A stretch of DNA of 64,000 nt, taken from the NCBI GenBank assembly GCA_934617425.1, contig CAKTUD010000003.1, positions 124,001-188,000 on the forward strand, given 5' to 3'. Origin of the DNA: an uncultured Eggerthellaceae bacterium (GTDB lineage Bacteria; Actinomycetota; Coriobacteriia; Coriobacteriales; Eggerthellaceae). Position numbers and translations under genes: made by a program. Within the stretch, counting starts at the first letter, position 1; every line of letters begins with the position of its first letter. Positions 6,300 to 15,442 of this stretch are shown here, piece by piece. The notes beneath the pieces are model-generated. The model did no database searches. It was given only the letters and a program-made list of their open reading frames with translations, and was not told where the DNA came from.

Positions 6300-9200
6300 T
6301 TAGTTCCCCCTAATCATTTCGAAAGCGCGCTCCGTCGCCTCATCACGCGAATATCCCGCTGCAATCTCGCCGGCGATCAGCATCTGGATTCGTTTGTAAT
6401 CGCGCGGGATAACCCGAAGGAAATTCTTACTCAAGCGATCAAAACGATGCAGCATCTTGATGCCCAAAGGACTTCCCGTGCGGTTTACGTGCTCACGAAT
6501 GAGATCTTGGATAAACGCAAGCTCGTCTTCGCTCGGCAGCTCGATGTCAACCAGGTCGTGGTTGCAATGCGCGGCAAGCGTCTTCTGCTCGTCGTACACG
6601 TAGGCGATACCGCCGCTCATGCCTGCGGCGAAGTTGAGCCCCACTTCGCCCAAAACCACAACCTTGCCGCCCGTCATGTACTCGCAGCCGTTGTTGCCCA
6701 CGCCTTCGACAAGCAGCGTTGCACCCGAGTTGCGCACGGCAAAGCGCTGACCAGCCAACCCGTTTATGAACGCCTTGCCCGCCGTAGCGCCATAGAAGGC
6801 AACATTGCCGACGACCACATTCTCATCGGGCCTGAAAGCCGCGCTCTCACTTGGTGCGATGGTCAGCGTGCCGCCCGAAAGCCCCTTGCCAAAGTAGTCG
6901 TTTGCCTCGCCTTCGACATTCAGCGTGATGCCGCGCGGAACGAACGCGCCGAAGCTGTTGCCCGCCGACCCCGAGCAGTCGACGACAATCGAATCGTCGG
7001 GGATTCCCTCGGGATGATCTTTGGTCACCTGCGAACCCAACATGGTGCCCACGCAGCGATTGATGTTGGCGATATCGACATGAAAACGCTGGTGCTTGAG
7101 CGTCTCGCGCGCATGTCGCGTATAAGGAACGAGCAACGTGGCGTCAAGCGTTTGCGGAAGCGTATCTTCCGGCGCAAGCGCAGGGAGGCTGTGACGGCAA
7201 TCGGCGCCGGGAATAGACGCGCAAAACTGAGTCTTTCCCTCGTAAACGATAGGCGACAAATCAAGAAGCTGCGCCTTCCAACTGCGAACAGGCGCCGTTT
7301 GAATAAGCAGCTCGGGATGCCCCACCATCTCCTGAACGCTCTTGAAGCCAAGGCGCGCCATGATGTGACGCAAGTGCTCAGCCACCATCATCATGTAGTT
7401 GACAACGTACTCGGGCTTGCCCATGAAGCGCTTGCGCAGCTTGCAGTTTTGCGTGGCGATGCCAACCGGACACGTGTCCTTTTGGCAATCGCGCTGCATG
7501 AGGCACCCCATGACGATAAGCGGCATGGTCGCAAAACCGAACTCCTCAGCGCCCAGCAGACACGCCATGGCGACGTCGCGGCCATCCACCAGCTTGCCGT
7601 CAGCCTCAACCACCACGCGCGAGCGCAAACCGTTTTGCAGCAGCGTCTGCTGGGCCTCGGCCAAGCCGAGCTCAAGCGGCAGACCCGCATGATATATGGA
7701 ATCGCGTGGCGCAGCGCCCGTGCCGCCGTTCGATCCCGAAATCAAGATCTTGTGCGCACCGCCTTTGGCAACGCCGGTAGCGATGGTGCCAACGCCCGCC
7801 TCAGAGACAAGCTTCACCGAAATGCGCGCGCTCGGGTTGGCGTTTTTCATATCGAAGATAAGTTCGGCCAAATCCTCGATGGAATAGATATCGTGGTGAG
7901 GCGGCGGCGAGATAAGGCTCAAGCCCGGGGTCGAACGACGGGTCTTGGCAATCCACGGCCACACCTTGGAGCCGGGAAGGTGCCCGCCCTCGCCCGGTTT
8001 GGCGCCCTGCGCCATCTTGATCTGGATTTCCTTGGCGCTCATGAGATAGCGGCTAGTAACCCCAAAGCGCCCCGACGCTATCTGCTTTATGGCCGAAAGC
8101 TTGCTGTCGCCGTTGGGCAGTAGGGTTTCGCGCGAAACGTCCTCGCCGCCCTCGCCCGTGTTCGACTTCGCACCCAGACGGTTCATGGCGATCGCCAGGC
8201 ACTCGTGGGCTTCCTGCGAAATCGACCCGTAGCTCATAGCGCCAGTGGTGAAACGCTTCACGATTTCGCTTGCAGGTTCGACCTCGTCAAGCGGCACCGA
8301 GGTTGCGTGCTCATAGTCGAATTCGAGCAGATCGCGCAGCGTCACCGCACGTCCCTGTGGATGCATCGCAGCGCTGAACTGCATAAACGTATCGAAATCG
8401 TTCTCACGCGCGGCTTTTTGCAGCAGCGTGATGGTGACGGGGTTGATGAGGTGCTCTTCCCCGCCGACCGGGCGCCATTTGGTAAGCCCCGAGCTCGAAA
8501 GCTCTCCGGGGGCAACGGAGCGCTGCTGCTCAAGCATGCGCTGGTAGCGGATATCGCATTCGTGCTGGATGTCGTCGATCCCTAAACCGCCGATACGGCT
8601 AACCGTGCCGGCGAAGTGTTCGTCGATCACCTCTTGCGAAAGGCCGAGTACCTCGAATACCTGGGCGCTGTGGTAGCCCTGCATGGTGGAGATGCCCATC
8701 TTGGACATAATGGAGACGATGCCCGCCACCACAGCTTTGTTGTAGTTCGACACCGCTGTATCGGCATCGAGCGCGATCGTCTCGTCCATACAAAGCCGCG
8801 CTATGGTCTCGTGCGCCAGATAAGGGTAGATGCCCGAGGCCGAGTAGCCCACCAGCGTGGCGAAATCGTGCGGCGTTATGGCGTCGCCCGTCTCGACGAT
8901 TATGTCGGCATCGGTGCGCACGCCAAGGCGAAGCAAGTGGTTGTGGACGCTCGCCACGGCCAAAAGCGAGGGAATGGGCACCTCGTCGATGGCGCAACGG
9001 TCGGATACGACCAAGATGTTGGCACCCTCACCGATGGCCTCTATCGCCTGCGCGCGCAGTCTGTCGAGAGCATCGCGCAAAGCATGCGCACCGGCATCGG
9101 TCCTGTAGACAGCACGCAGCGTGACGGCTTTGAAGCCCTGCCGGTCGATGTCCCGCAACGCCTCGAACTGCGCCTTGGTGAGCAGTGGCGTTTCGAGCTT

Positions 9201-10988
9201 GATCAAACGGCAATTCTCGCGCGCGTCTTCGAGCATGTTGCCGTGGTTTCCGAGGTAAAGCAGCGTCGAGGTGATGAACGATTCGCGCAACGCGTCGATC
9301 GGGGGGTTGGTAACCTGTGCAAAAAGCTGGTTGAAGTAGTCGAACAAGCGCTTGTCCTGCTCGGAGAGGCAAGCCAACGGAGCATCCGTCCCCATGGAGG
9401 CCAGAGGCGTTTTGCCGCTTTTGGCCATAGGGATAATCGCTTCCTGCACGTCGTCGTAGTGATAACCGTGAACAGCCTGGCGCAACGGCAGATCGACTCC
9501 CTCGTCGGGCGAAGCGGAGCTCGCGCTGTCCTGGGGCTTTGCCTCAAGCAAATCGGCGACATCGAGCATGCGCGAATCTATCCACTCGCGATAAGGGCGC
9601 TCGCTTGCAAGCGTGTTCTTAACCTCGTCATCGAACATCACGCGCCCGCGCGCGGGGTCGGCGACGAGCATCTGGCCGGGCCCGAGATTGCCGGAAACAA
9701 GGATGTTCGCAGGATCAACGTCGAGCACGCCAACCTCGCTGGAAAGGATGAGCCTGTCGTCTTTAGTGATGTAATAGCGCGCCGGCCGCAACCCGTTGCG
9801 GTCGAGAACGGCACCAAGGATGACGCCATCGGAAAACGCGATGGCGGCAGGACCATCCCATGCCTCGGTGAGCATCGATTGATACTCGTCCCAAGCGCGG
9901 CGGCGCTCCGAAAGCGCTGTGTTGTGGTCCCACGGCTCAGGGACAAGCATCGACATGGCTCGCGGAAGCGAGCGGCCGTTCATGTGCAAGAACTCGATGA
10001 CATTGTCGAGCATCGCCGAGTCGGAGCCTTCGCGATTTATGACAGGGAGGGCCTGCTCGAGCTTGTCCTGCAAAACCGGCGAGTAAAAGCCAGGTTCGCG
10101 CGCAGCGATCCAGTTTTTGTTGCCTTTGAGGGTGTTGATCTCACCGTTGTGGATAATGTAGCGATTGGGATGCGCGCGCTCCCACGCAGGCATGGTGTTG
10201 GTGCAGTAGCGCGAATGCACGAGCGCTAAGCTGGTCTCCGTCGAAGCGTCGGCCAGGTCGGTGAAGAAGCCGCGCATCTGCGTGGCGAGCAGCATGCCCT
10301 TGTAGACGATCGTGCGCGAGCTCATCGAGCAGATGTAGAAAATCTTATTGGAAAGAGCCGCAAGCGCGTCGCCCGCCTTCTCGATCTGACGACGGCAGAT
10401 ATAGAGCGCCTGCTCGAAATCGTCACGCGTCGTGCACTCGCTCGGACGACCGAGGAAAGCCTGCTTGATGGTAGGCATCGAAGCAATGGCCGTCTCCCCC
10501 AAGCCGTGCGCGTCCACGGGGACATCGCGCCAGAAAAGTAGCGGGATGCCGCTTGCCGCGCATCCGTCGGTGAAAACGCGCATGGCGTCGCGTATCCCCT
10601 GTTCGTCTTGCGGCAAGAACACCATGGCCACGGCGTACTCTCCCTCTTCGGGGAGGATGTGGCCGTATTTTTGCGCCTCTTTGCGGAAAAAGCGGTGCGG
10701 CACCTGGAACAAAATGCCCGCGCCGTCGCCGGTGTTTCGCTCCAGCCCCACCCCGCCACGGTGTTCCAAATTGATGAGCACCGAAAGCGCGTCATCGAGC
10801 ATCTGATGGGAACGAACGCCGTTAAGCTGCGCCAGCGCACCAATACCGCACGCGTCATGCTCGAACTCCGGACGATAAAGACCGACGACGGAACCCTCGT
10901 GCTCGGCGCTAGCCGTCGCATTGCCGTACACGGCGCCCGCGCGGGCGCCGTCCAAATAAAAATCATTTTGCATCTCGTCTGCAAACAT
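6300..10988 (-). CDS. gltB: Glutamate synthase large subunit
   Basis: 1562 residues. Transfers the amide of glutamine to 2-oxoglutarate through an internal ammonia channel. The class II amidotransferase nucleophile is Cys47 (DACGIG), so a propeptide of about 46 residues should be removed. Next come the central domain, the FMN-binding synthase domain with the Cys-x5-Cys-x4-Cys 3Fe-4S motif (GCLMQRDCQKDTC), and the C-terminal GXGXG beta-helix with repeated G-x-x-G motifs. The start ATG at 10988 has GAGAGG upstream. A structured leader precedes it (11015-11095). It forms an operon with gltD. Confidence 0.96.
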   Translation of the reverse strand: MFADEMQNDFYLDGARAGAVYGNATASAEHEGSVVGLYRPEFEHDACGIGALAQLNGVRSHQMLDDALSVLINLEHRGGVGLERNTGDGAGILFQVPHRFFRKEAQKYGHILPEEGEYAVAMVFLPQDEQGIRDAMRVFTDGCAASGIPLLFWRDVPVDAHGLGETAIASMPTIKQAFLGRPSECTTRDDFEQALYICRRQIEKAGDALAALSNKIFYICSMSSRTIVYKGMLLATQMRGFFTDLADASTETSLALVHSRYCTNTMPAWERAHPNRYIIHNGEINTLKGNKNWIAAREPGFYSPVLQDKLEQALPVINREGSDSAMLDNVIEFLHMNGRSLPRAMSMLVPEPWDHNTALSERRRAWDEYQSMLTEAWDGPAAIAFSDGVILGAVLDRNGLRPARYYITKDDRLILSSEVGVLDVDPANILVSGNLGPGQMLVADPARGRVMFDDEVKNTLASERPYREWIDSRMLDVADLLEAKPQDSASSASPDEGVDLPLRQAVHGYHYDDVQEAIIPMAKSGKTPLASMGTDAPLACLSEQDKRLFDYFNQLFAQVTNPPIDALRESFITSTLLYLGNHGNMLEDARENCRLIKLETPLLTKAQFEALRDIDRQGFKAVTLRAVYRTDAGAHALRDALDRLRAQAIEAIGEGANILVVSDRCAIDEVPIPSLLAVASVHNHLLRLGVRTDADIIVETGDAITPHDFATLVGYSASGIYPYLAHETIARLCMDETIALDADTAVSNYNKAVVAGIVSIMSKMGISTMQGYHSAQVFEVLGLSQEVIDEHFAGTVSRIGGLGIDDIQHECDIRYQRMLEQQRSVAPGELSSSGLTKWRPVGGEEHLINPVTITLLQKAARENDFDTFMQFSAAMHPQGRAVTLRDLLEFDYEHATSVPLDEVEPASEIVKRFTTGAMSYGSISQEAHECLAIAMNRLGAKSNTGEGGEDVSRETLLPNGDSKLSAIKQIASGRFGVTSRYLMSAKEIQIKMAQGAKPGEGGHLPGSKVWPWIAKTRRSTPGLSLISPPPHHDIYSIEDLAELIFDMKNANPSARISVKLVSEAGVGTIATGVAKGGAHKILISGSNGGTGAAPRDSIYHAGLPLELGLAEAQQTLLQNGLRSRVVVEADGKLVDGRDVAMACLLGAEEFGFATMPLIVMGCLMQRDCQKDTCPVGIATQNCKLRKRFMGKPEYVVNYMMMVAEHLRHIMARLGFKSVQEMVGHPELLIQTAPVRSWKAQLLDLSPIVYEGKTQFCASIPGADCRHSLPALAPEDTLPQTLDATLLVPYTRHARETLKHQRFHVDIANINRCVGTMLGSQVTKDHPEGIPDDSIVVDCSGSAGNSFGAFVPRGITLNVEGEANDYFGKGLSGGTLTIAPSESAAFRPDENVVVGNVAFYGATAGKAFINGLAGQRFAVRNSGATLLVEGVGNNGCEYMTGGKVVVLGEVGLNFAAGMSGGIAYVYDEQKTLAAHCNHDLVDIELPSEDELAFIQDLIREHVNRTGSPLGIKMLHRFDRLSKNFLRVIPRDYKRIQMLIAGEIAAGYSRDEATERAFEMIRGN

Positions 10989-11014
10989 AAAGTCAACCTC
11001 TCTCGTGAAAAGAG

Positions 11015-11095
11015 GAGCCGGCAGGTGTCAATGGCCACCGAGGCCGGCTCTGCAAACCGGGTCATGCGCCGACCGAAGGAACAAGCGCCCGGTTT
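11015..11095 (-). promoter_or_regulatory. Structured leader with terminator-like hairpin before gltB
   Basis: Reading the minus strand, AAACCGGG (11095-11088) pairs with CCCGGTTT (11061-11054). Then GAGCCGGC (11050-11043) pairs with GCCGGCTC (11022-11015), followed at once by CTCTTTTC. The second hairpin resembles an intrinsic terminator 26 bases upstream of the gltB start codon, which suggests attenuation. I do not recognise a known riboswitch or T-box in it. Confidence 0.4.
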
Positions 11096-11148
11096 GATGT
11101 TTCAACTTTATGCACCCTTTGATACAAGACGATTAACGAACTGTTTCC

Positions 11149-11271
11149 ATTTGGTGACACGTTCCAGCGATCATCTCTGGCACCAACGCCCGCGTTCGAC
11201 CTCCTTCGTCGCAGCCTTTCAACCGCACTCGAGCGGAAGTGCCAGAGGCGACGGCCGGAACGTGTCACCGC
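11149..11271. repeat. REP-like element copy C
   Basis: Left end ATTTGGTGACACGTTCCA with TCTCTGGCACC. Right end GTGCCAGAGG then GGAACGTGTCACCGC. The inner part, about 55 bp, shows no similarity to the other copies. It lies between the 3' end of dapL and the leader of gltB, 23 bases from the dapL stop. Confidence 0.85.
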
Positions 11272-11294
11272 CAGCGCCAGCGCCATCAGCGCTA

Positions 11295-12518
11295 TCAGCG
11301 CTGCATCATCTTCGCTATGCGCCCGATCGCGCGAACGGTGTTCTCCCTGGTACCGAAAGCCGTCAAGCGAATATAGCCCTCGCCCGAAGGCCCGAAGCCC
11401 GCACCCGGGGTGGTGATGACGTTGGCCTCGGCAAGCAGCTGGCGGAAGAAATCCCACGAGCCCATGCCCGCAGGCGTCTTGCACCAGATATAAGGGCTGT
11501 TCACAGCGCCGTAAACCTCAAACCCAGCAGACTCGAGCCCCTCTTTCGCAATGCGCGCGTTCTCTCGATAGTATGCAAGCGTCTCCTCCACCTGCGACGC
11601 TCCTTCGGGCGTGTAAATCGCCGCCGCCCCGCGCTGAATGATGTACGAAGCGCCGTTGAACTTGGTGGTTTGACGGCGGTTCCACATCGCATTCAGGCTC
11701 TGCCCGCCGCGCACGAGCTGCTTAGGAACAACCGTATAGCCGCAGCGCGCGCCGGTGAATCCCGCCGTCTTCGAAAACGAGCGGAGTTCGATGGCGCACG
11801 TTTTAGCGCCAGGCACCTCATAAATCGAATGAGGCACGCCTTCCTCGGTGATGAAGCGCTCGTAAGCTGCATCGAACACGATCACGGCTTGATTGGCGTT
11901 TGCGTAGTCAACCCACTTTTTCAGTTGAACCGCGTCAAGCACCGTGCCTGTGGGGTTGTTGGGGCTGCAGAGATAGACGATGTCCACGTGCCGGCGCGGG
12001 AGTTCGGGTTCGAAAGCATTCTCGGCGGTGGTGGGCATGTACACGATGTTCGACCACTTCTCGCTTGTCGCATCGTATTCGCCCGCGCGGCCGGCCATCG
12101 CATTTGCGTCGACATAAACGGGATACACCGGGTCGCACACGGCAACGACGTTGTCGACGGCAAAAAGATCGCCGATATTCCCGCAGTCGCTCTTTGCGCC
12201 ATCCGAAACGAAAATCTCATCGAGCGCAATGTCGACGCCCCGCGAAACAAAATCGCCCACGCGAATGGCCTCACGCAGGAAATCGTAGCCCTGCTCGGGG
12301 CCGTACCCATGAAACGTCTCGGCATGCGCCATATCATCAACGGCGTCATGCATGGCTTTAACGACGGCGGGCGCCAACGGAAGGGTCACGTCGCCGATGC
12401 CCATCTTGATAAGCTCGGCCTCGGGATGCGCCTTTTGGTAGACAGCGGTTTCGTGAGCGATGTTTGCAAAAAGGTAGCTGCCGGGCAGCTTTGCGTAGTT
12501 CATATTCGGCTTGGCCAT
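11295..12518 (-). CDS. dapL: LL-diaminopimelate aminotransferase
   Basis: 407 residues. PLP enzyme that converts tetrahydrodipicolinate directly to LL-diaminopimelate with glutamate as amino donor, bypassing the succinylase and acetylase routes. Fold type I features: substrate-binding N-terminus NYAKLPGSYLF, SPNNPTG at 185-191, and PLP lysine K250 in SFSKTAGF. The start ATG at 12518 is preceded by GAAGGA; an upstream extension lacks this site and family similarity. It is divergent from dapF, which acts on its product, with 286 bases between the two starts for shared control. Confidence 0.95.
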   Translation of the reverse strand: MAKPNMNYAKLPGSYLFANIAHETAVYQKAHPEAELIKMGIGDVTLPLAPAVVKAMHDAVDDMAHAETFHGYGPEQGYDFLREAIRVGDFVSRGVDIALDEIFVSDGAKSDCGNIGDLFAVDNVVAVCDPVYPVYVDANAMAGRAGEYDATSEKWSNIVYMPTTAENAFEPELPRRHVDIVYLCSPNNPTGTVLDAVQLKKWVDYANANQAVIVFDAAYERFITEEGVPHSIYEVPGAKTCAIELRSFSKTAGFTGARCGYTVVPKQLVRGGQSLNAMWNRRQTTKFNGASYIIQRGAAAIYTPEGASQVEETLAYYRENARIAKEGLESAGFEVYGAVNSPYIWCKTPAGMGSWDFFRQLLAEANVITTPGAGFGPSGEGYIRLTAFGTRENTVRAIGRIAKMMQR

Positions 12519-12804
12519 GCGTGTTCCTTCCGTTTGGCGCCGCTTGACGTTTGATGCCGCCCAAACGCAGGCGGCAAATGACCGTGATGTTCCGGCAAAG
12601 TAACTTATATCCTCGCCGTCTTTCGCCAATGTTTCGCGCACGTTTATTTAACGGCTCTGTTACATAGCCAAAACATTCCCTTTCTACCATGGCGAAAATA
12701 AAGGCGCCGCCGTCCCGAGTTTTGCTTCTGGGGAAATATAAGCGACGCACCGCAAATTTGCCGAGCCGCGCTTCGAGTAGCGGCACTCCTGCCGAAAGGG
12801 ATTA

Positions 12805-13686
12805 ATGATGCATATCGATTTCGAGAAAATGAACGGCGCCGGCAACGACTTCGTGATGATCGGCGACTTCTTCGATCAAATCCACCTAACGCCCGAGCAA
12901 GTCTCGTTCATCTGCGACCGTCATTTCGGCGTGGGGGCCGATGGCGTCATCGTTGTGAAGCCCTCGCCCCATCCGGAAGCCGCCGGATACATGGATTACT
13001 ACAATTCCGACGGGACGAAAGCCGAGATGTGCGGCAACGGGATCCGCTGCTTTTCGAAGTTTCTTGTGGATGGCGGCGTAATCGAGAAAGGTCAAGACAG
13101 CTTTGTCGCCGACACGCTTTCCGGCACGAAGGAAATCTCGATCATGCGCGACATCGAAGGAAAGATGAGCCTCGCGACAGTGAATATGGGGGCGCCTATC
13201 CTCGAGGCGGCAAAAGTCCCCACGTTGCTGAAAACAACCGAGACGCCATGGGGCCAAGCGGTCGTCGAGCAGCCTATCGAAATCGACGGCGTGGTTTACA
13301 AGGCGACATGCGTCTCGATGGGAAACCCCCATGCAGTCATCTTCGTGGATGATCCGCTGAGCTTCCCCGTAACCGAAGTCGGCCCCACGATTGAAACCAT
13401 AGACGTCTTTCCTGAAAAAACGAACGTCGAGTTCGCGCACGTGGACGGCGACGTCATCACCATGCGCGTGTGGGAACGCGGCTGCGGCGAAACGCTTGCG
13501 TGTGGCACTGGCTGCTGCGCCACAGCGGTTGCCGCTCACCTGACCGGCCGCGCGGGCACTAAGGTGACGCTTAAAGTACTTGGCGGCCAGATAGGAATCG
13601 ATTGGGTCGGCGCGGACAAGGGCCTCGGCACCATCATGATGACGGGGACCGCCAAAAAGTCGTTTGCTGGTTCGCTAGAGATTTAG
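12805..13686 (+). CDS. dapF: Diaminopimelate epimerase
   Basis: 293 residues. Converts LL- to meso-diaminopimelate for lysine and peptidoglycan. The two catalytic cysteines are visible as Cys76 (MCGNGIRC) and Cys233 (ETLACGTG), within two pseudo-symmetrical halves. The N-terminal MNGAGNDFV is typical. The start is ATG at 12805 or the next ATG at 12808, with GAAAGGG upstream. It is the step after DapL, which is transcribed divergently. REP copy D begins right after the stop. Confidence 0.95.
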   Translation: MMHIDFEKMNGAGNDFVMIGDFFDQIHLTPEQVSFICDRHFGVGADGVIVVKPSPHPEAAGYMDYYNSDGTKAEMCGNGIRCFSKFLVDGGVIEKGQDSFVADTLSGTKEISIMRDIEGKMSLATVNMGAPILEAAKVPTLLKTTETPWGQAVVEQPIEIDGVVYKATCVSMGNPHAVIFVDDPLSFPVTEVGPTIETIDVFPEKTNVEFAHVDGDVITMRVWERGCGETLACGTGCCATAVAAHLTGRAGTKVTLKVLGGQIGIDWVGADKGLGTIMMTGTAKKSFAGSLEI

Positions 13687-13687
13687 A

Positions 13688-13808
13688 ATTTGGTGACACG
13701 TTCCAATCATCATCTCTGGCACCTTTGTCCACCTCTGGCACTAGAGCAAAGCCCTCCCACCGCGCAAACAATAGAGGCACCAGGGGCGGCCGCTGGAACG
13801 TGTCACCG
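13688..13808. repeat. REP-like element copy D
   Basis: Left end ATTTGGTGACACGTTCCA, then TCTCTGGCACC and CCTCTGGCAC. Right end GGCACCAGGGG then GGAACGTGTCACCGC, so the subterminal right block is slightly diverged. It fills the gap between the convergent dapF and HAD genes, one base after the first stop and touching the second. Confidence 0.85.
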
Positions 13809-14468
13809 CTAGAGCAAGTCGGCTAGGGTGTTTACGACTATCGTTGCTGCGGCGGCTTTTTCCGCGCGACGCGATTCGCCCTCGCCGTTCAAGGGAGCAA
13901 CGGTGTTGAACCCGAAAGACCCCATGGCTCGGCAGGCGTAAGGGGCGTCGTCGAGCGCCCAAGTGGATGCGATGTCTGAGCCAAGCGCGTTAACAGCAAC
14001 CTGATAAATCTCGGGATTCTGCTTGGATACCCCAACATCCTCAGTCGATATCAGCTCTTTGAAGCAATCGAGGATTCCCACGCGCGAAAGACCAGCCTCC
14101 AGATACCTACGCGGGCTCGAAGAGACGACCACGCAAGGAATCTCGCGTTGCTGCGCCTCGCGAACCAGCTCAACGGCTCCCGGCAGCGCAACCGCTTCGT
14201 TGGCGTAAAACGAGAGTAAGCCGTCATCCAAATGCTTCAAAACCGCCTGCGAGTTATCGCCCACCCCGTACTTCTCGTGAAAGATTTGCGCAGCCTCCTC
14301 TATCGGGGCCGAATGTATCTCGTCTTCTTGCTCCTGCGAAAGCTCGAAAGGGACCTGCGCGAAAAGCGGCTCTTCGACAGCGCGCCAAACATCAAGGGTA
14401 TCCAAAAGCGTACCGTCGCAATCGAATACCAATCCGCTGATACGATCAAGGTTGAATCCGTCTACCAT
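13809..14468 (-). CDS. HAD-superfamily hydrolase (phosphoglycolate phosphatase / beta-phosphoglucomutase type)
   Basis: 219 residues. HAD motif I is VFDCDGTLLDT with Asp16 and Asp18, motif II lies at VVVSSSPR, the motif III lysine in VGVSKQNPE, and the acidic motif IV in WALDDAPYA. A helical cap sits between motifs I and II. Such enzymes remove phosphate from small metabolites; the substrate cannot be told from sequence. The start ATG has AAAGGA upstream. It follows the Trm9-like methyltransferase with 57 bases between them, so they are probably cotranscribed. Confidence 0.85.
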   Translation of the reverse strand: MVDGFNLDRISGLVFDCDGTLLDTLDVWRAVEEPLFAQVPFELSQEQEDEIHSAPIEEAAQIFHEKYGVGDNSQAVLKHLDDGLLSFYANEAVALPGAVELVREAQQREIPCVVVSSSPRRYLEAGLSRVGILDCFKELISTEDVGVSKQNPEIYQVAVNALGSDIASTWALDDAPYACRAMGSFGFNTVAPLNGEGESRRAEKAAAATIVVNTLADLL

Positions 14469-14525
14469 CTCGGTCCTTTCCGCGCAAACAAATCGCGCTT
14501 GCCGTGAATATCCCGCAATACCTAG

Positions 14526-15398
14526 TTAATTGCGTCGCTGGCGCACCCGATGTCGACTAAACACCAGATAAGTGTTCAAATCCGCGCTTTTCCCATCCGC
14601 TCGATACTCTAACGCCAACTCGGCCGTATCCGCCACCGAATCAACAAGGGCTCTTACCTCATCATCGGAAAAACTATGGCAGCATCGAAACACATCCGAG
14701 CGTTCTTGCCAGCCAAGCAAATAATCGCCTTCGCGCAGGTCGTCGGCAAAAACAATCCCTTGATCGATAGCCGCCTTCGTAGCAATCTCCGCCTTTTTTG
14801 CCAAACGCTCATCATCTGCGAATCGCCACAGCGAAATGCAGCAAACGCCGCCCCCGTCAAGCAGCTCCACAAGTTCTCTCAGCAGCGCAAATCGTAAATC
14901 TTGCGACAAGATATGATGGAAGAACCCAAAGCAAACCGTCATATCGAAACCCGACGGCAATCCTCGGCCAAGCGAACCGTCGCAGCTCATAACCGTTTGC
15001 AAGACATCGCGCTCCACAAAGCGTACGTCGGCCGCGTCGCCTGCACCGACCGCAGCACCATCGTTAGCAAGCGACGCGCAGTTGTCGATAGCGCAAAAAT
15101 GCAAACGCGAAGCAGGGAACTTTTCTTGCAGATACGATTCGAATCGCATGTTTCCGCAAGCAACATCCAACACGGAAAACGCGCTTGGCAACGAATAGCC
15201 GTCCGCCTCGTCATCAAACGGCCTCTCATCCAGCAAGAATTCAACCAGCCTATCCCATCCGGGCCACTTGCTTTTGCGCGTCTCCGAAAACGAAGATGCG
15301 ACCGCAGCATAAAACCTGGTGTTCAGCGCAGCAAGCTTCCTTAAGCGTTCCCGCTCGGCTTCTGTCAAGGCAAATGAGGGCGTCTTCGAGTTTTCCAT
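14526..15398 (-). CDS. SAM-dependent methyltransferase, Trm9/ALKBH8-like
   Basis: 290 residues. Rossmann motif I is VLDVACGNMRF (77-87). The N-terminal block FYAAVASSFSETRKSKWPGW (30-49) resembles the signature of eukaryotic Trm9/ALKBH8 methyltransferases (x-IA-x-x-FS-x-TR-x-x-x-WP), which esterify 5-carboxymethyluridine at tRNA position 34. The gene is divergent from an Elp3 homologue only 44 bases away, and Elp3 makes the carboxymethyl group that Trm9 would methylate. I infer a tRNA wobble-uridine methyltransferase; another substrate is possible because the C-terminal part is diverged. No upstream motif could be assigned in the short divergent gap. Confidence 0.65.
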   Translation of the reverse strand: MENSKTPSFALTEAERERLRKLAALNTRFYAAVASSFSETRKSKWPGWDRLVEFLLDERPFDDEADGYSLPSAFSVLDVACGNMRFESYLQEKFPASRLHFCAIDNCASLANDGAAVGAGDAADVRFVERDVLQTVMSCDGSLGRGLPSGFDMTVCFGFFHHILSQDLRFALLRELVELLDGGGVCCISLWRFADDERLAKKAEIATKAAIDQGIVFADDLREGDYLLGWQERSDVFRCCHSFSDDEVRALVDSVADTAELALEYRADGKSADLNTYLVFSRHRVRQRRN

Positions 15399-15442
15399 AC
15401 GACTATCCTAGGGCATCGCAAGCATCGTCGACATAAAGTAGA

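Noticed and set aside
6297..12554. Several plus-strand open frames of 500-650 codons opposite gltB and dapL
   Set aside because: All are antisense to well-conserved enzymes and show no recognisable motifs.
12519..12804. Lysine riboswitch between dapL and dapF
   Set aside because: The region has a small GCCGCC/GGCGGC hairpin, but none of the conserved lysine-riboswitch sequences could be found.
1642..13808. CRISPR array
   Set aside because: The repeats are kilobases apart, carry inverted ends and are not regularly spaced; no cas genes are present.
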